Shown: piece by piece, positions 62,370 through 64,000 of the stretch
Layout: every line of letters begins with the position of its first letter
Numbering within the stretch: position 1 is the first letter of the stretch
Position numbers and translations under genes: made by a program
Notes under the pieces: generated by a model
Seen by the model: only the letters and a program-made list of their open reading frames with translations
Databases searched by the model: none
What the model was told of the DNA's origin: nothing
Source of the DNA: Devriesea agamarum
GTDB lineage: Bacteria > Actinomycetota > Actinomycetes > Actinomycetales > Dermabacteraceae
Length of the DNA stretch: 64,000 nt
Assembly: GCF_900070355.1 (NCBI RefSeq)
Contig: NZ_LN849456.1
Location: forward strand, 1,426,001 to 1,490,000
Reading direction: 5' to 3'

Positions 62370-63656
62370 ATGAGCGCAGACATGAGTGCACATCCACCGG
62401 GCCAGCCGCCCCACAACAACCCGTTCGGATCAGCAGCTGGACCCCGCCGCGATGGCAGCACGCCGATCAGCGTGATCGCCTCCATTGACCAGGTGCTACG
62501 CGATGCCCTCATCTTCAATCTGGTCACCGATCGACCCGACCTCGTCGTCCTGCGTCACGACGTAAACGCCGAAGAGGGGCTAATCCGCCGCCTTGTGATC
62601 GATTCCACCGGCATTATCGAGGACACCCCCGTCGAACTCGACCATCCGTGCATTTCCTGTGCCATGCGCGAAGATGCCGTCCCCACCCTCGCACGGCTTG
62701 TGGCCGATGGCCGGTGGAACGCGATTGCCTTCGCTCTGCCGCTCAGCGCTGATCCGCAGCTCATCGCCCGCACCCTCTCCCCCGCGTGCAAAAACGAGCT
62801 TCGCGGCGCTCACCTCGCGGCTGTCTGCGCGGTCGTCGACGTGAACACCGCGGTCGATGACCTTCTAGGCGAGGCCACCCTGGCAGAGCGCGGAATTTGC
62901 TGGGCCGGCGAGGACGAGCGGAGCGTCGGTGAGACTTTGGCTGCCCAGCTCGAATACGCCGACGTGGTGGTCCGCTCACATGAGCTAATGCACAGTTCGT
63001 CGGCAGATCCGGGCCGTGACGCCGCATCCGGCGGTCATACCGCAGCCGGCAACGATGCCTCGCCCAGCCCTCATGGTGCACCCGGTATCCCCGCATCGCC
63101 GTCTCCCGCGGCGTTGGGCAGTGAGCTGCTGGATCATCTGTGCCCGTTTGACACGCTGACGGTTAATGGCCTGCACGATGTCGATGTGGATGTGCTGCTG
63201 AATACGGAGCACTGCCTGAATGTCGCCGCTGAACGGATCGACCCGCGTTCAGCCCAGCCCTGGGGAGGGCCGAGCACGCACGGAGTGTGGACCCTTGACT
63301 TGGTCTCGGAGCGCCCGTTCCATCCAGACCGTTTTCTGGCCAATATCGAACGGCTCGGGGCCGGACGGCTGCGCTCACGCGGACGGTTCTGGGTGCCGTC
63401 GCGTCCGAGCACGGTCTGCCAATGGGATGGCGCAGGCGGACAGGTCTCCATCGGTGCGTTCGCCTCGACCGGCGCTGACCTTCCAACCACCAGGCTCATT
63501 ATCACCGGCATTGACGCTGATCAAGACCGGATTCTGGAAGCGTTTGCACAGTCACTGCTGACCGAGGATGAGTGGGAAGCGGGCCTGTTGCCGTGGCTCG
63601 GTCAAGAGGATGTGCTCGCTCCCTGGCTCGGTGAGCGCAGCATCACTGGGGCGTGA
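62370..63656 (+). CDS. CobW/YciC-like protein lacking the GTP-binding P-loop
   Basis: A 428-aa protein of the G3E/CobW type. It keeps the C-terminal CobW domain (FHPDRFLANIERLGAGRLRSRGRFWVPSRP) and a CxxC in PCISCAMRED (C94, C97) resembling the CxCC metal site. In place of the Walker A motif GxxGxGKT near the N-terminus it reads SVIASIDQVLRDALI, so GTP binding by the usual loop is unlikely. A low-complexity insert of about 45 residues lies around 209-250. AGGGA precedes the ATG. Divergent from the zinc-free ribosomal operon across a Zur-like box, it is probably a zinc-limitation protein, such as a metallochaperone-like factor. Confidence 0.8.
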   Translation: MSADMSAHPPGQPPHNNPFGSAAGPRRDGSTPISVIASIDQVLRDALIFNLVTDRPDLVVLRHDVNAEEGLIRRLVIDSTGIIEDTPVELDHPCISCAMREDAVPTLARLVADGRWNAIAFALPLSADPQLIARTLSPACKNELRGAHLAAVCAVVDVNTAVDDLLGEATLAERGICWAGEDERSVGETLAAQLEYADVVVRSHELMHSSSADPGRDAASGGHTAAGNDASPSPHGAPGIPASPSPAALGSELLDHLCPFDTLTVNGLHDVDVDVLLNTEHCLNVAAERIDPRSAQPWGGPSTHGVWTLDLVSERPFHPDRFLANIERLGAGRLRSRGRFWVPSRPSTVCQWDGAGGQVSIGAFASTGADLPTTRLIITGIDADQDRILEAFAQSLLTEDEWEAGLLPWLGQEDVLAPWLGERSITGA

Positions 63657-63712
63657 GATAGCCGGAACTCGCGAGAGATGCCGGTCACTGCTGGTATTCG
63701 GGGTGCCCACGG

Positions 63713-64000
63713 CTACTGCATCGCTGAACGATCCACCGGATGGATGAGCTGCTTCCCCGAGGCTAGAGCGCGCAGGTTGGCCACGATGCGTTCCGGGGCA
63801 CCGACGGGTCGCCCGCCTGCGCCGTGTGGAGTCACAATCAGACCTGGTGCATCCCACAGAGGCGATTCCTCGGGCAGCGGCTCCACCGCGGTGACGTCTA
63901 ACGCGGCGCCGCCGATGCGTTGGGCCCGTAGGGCCTCAAGCAGAGCATTCTCATCAAGAGTCGCTCCCCGGCCCACGTTGATAACGAGGGCATGTTTCGG
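63713..64000 (-). CDS. D-2-hydroxyacid dehydrogenase, C-terminal part (cut by window end)
   Basis: The C-terminal 95 residues of an NAD-dependent D-isomer 2-hydroxyacid dehydrogenase. It shows ALVINVGRGATLDENALLEAL, GAALDVTAVEPLPEESPLW with the conserved acidic residue, and the catalytic histidine in VTPHGAGG. The rest lies beyond position 64000. It may be a phosphoglycerate dehydrogenase-like or glyoxylate/hydroxypyruvate reductase-like protein; the part visible cannot decide. Confidence 0.88.
   Translation of the reverse strand, partial: PKHALVINVGRGATLDENALLEALRAQRIGGAALDVTAVEPLPEESPLWDAPGLIVTPHGAGGRPVGAPERIVANLRALASGKQLIHPVDRSAMQ

Overview
The window is a GC-rich (about 60% by eye), gene-dense actinobacterial chromosome segment. 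GTG starts are common, several genes look leaderless, and there are actinobacterial-type neighbours such as a DUF5926-like gene, pheA, serS and an operon of zinc-independent ribosomal proteins. A member of the Micrococcales, possibly Dermabacteraceae, would fit, but that is inference. I see no phage, insertion sequence, integrase, CRISPR array or rRNA.

Layout. 1-12.6 kb: inositol/polyol catabolism. It holds a partial methylmalonate-semialdehyde dehydrogenase, four IolE/IolH-like TIM-barrel proteins, two Gfo/Idh/MocA dehydrogenases and an IolT-like transporter. A LacI regulator follows, and a perfect LacI-type palindrome lies ahead of the minus-strand genes. 12.7-16.3 kb: a NarL-type two-component system whose kinase carries a roughly 300-residue acidic, repeat-expanded insert between its phospho-acceptor and ATPase domains. 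17-24 kb: a cluster that looks like a complete alkyl ether lipid pathway (acyl-CoA reductase/HAD fusion, SDR reductase, PlsC-like acyltransferase, alkyl-DHAP synthase, MFS). 24-35 kb: housekeeping genes (ppc, two tRNA-Ser genes, a peroxiredoxin, a quinone oxidoreductase, two HAD phosphatases, serS, diacylglycerol kinase, pheA). 35-40 kb: an exported membrane protein, an APH-like kinase, a family 2 glycosyltransferase and a DUF5926-like protein. 40-46.4 kb: deoxyribonucleoside catabolism (SorC/DeoR-type regulator, deoC, phosphohexo/pentomutase, deoD, MFS). 46.5-55 kb: a FUSC-like protein, a uracil/xanthine permease, a polytopic membrane protein, a flavin reductase-like protein and argS.

55-63.7 kb is a zinc-homeostasis neighbourhood. 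An SmtB-type repressor with an intact alpha-5 zinc site overlaps a new-looking Cys/His-rich metallothionein. A Zur-box-like site precedes a possible structured small RNA. A second Zur-like box sits inside the promoter of an rpmB-rpmG-rpsN-rpmE2-rpmJ2 operon of zinc-free ribosomal protein paralogs, divergent from a CobW-like protein that has lost its P-loop.

A theme across the window is tandem-repeat expansion: 7-, 13-, 18-, 20-, 21- and 44-bp arrays. Many housekeeping enzymes also carry low-complexity inserts in linkers and surface loops.
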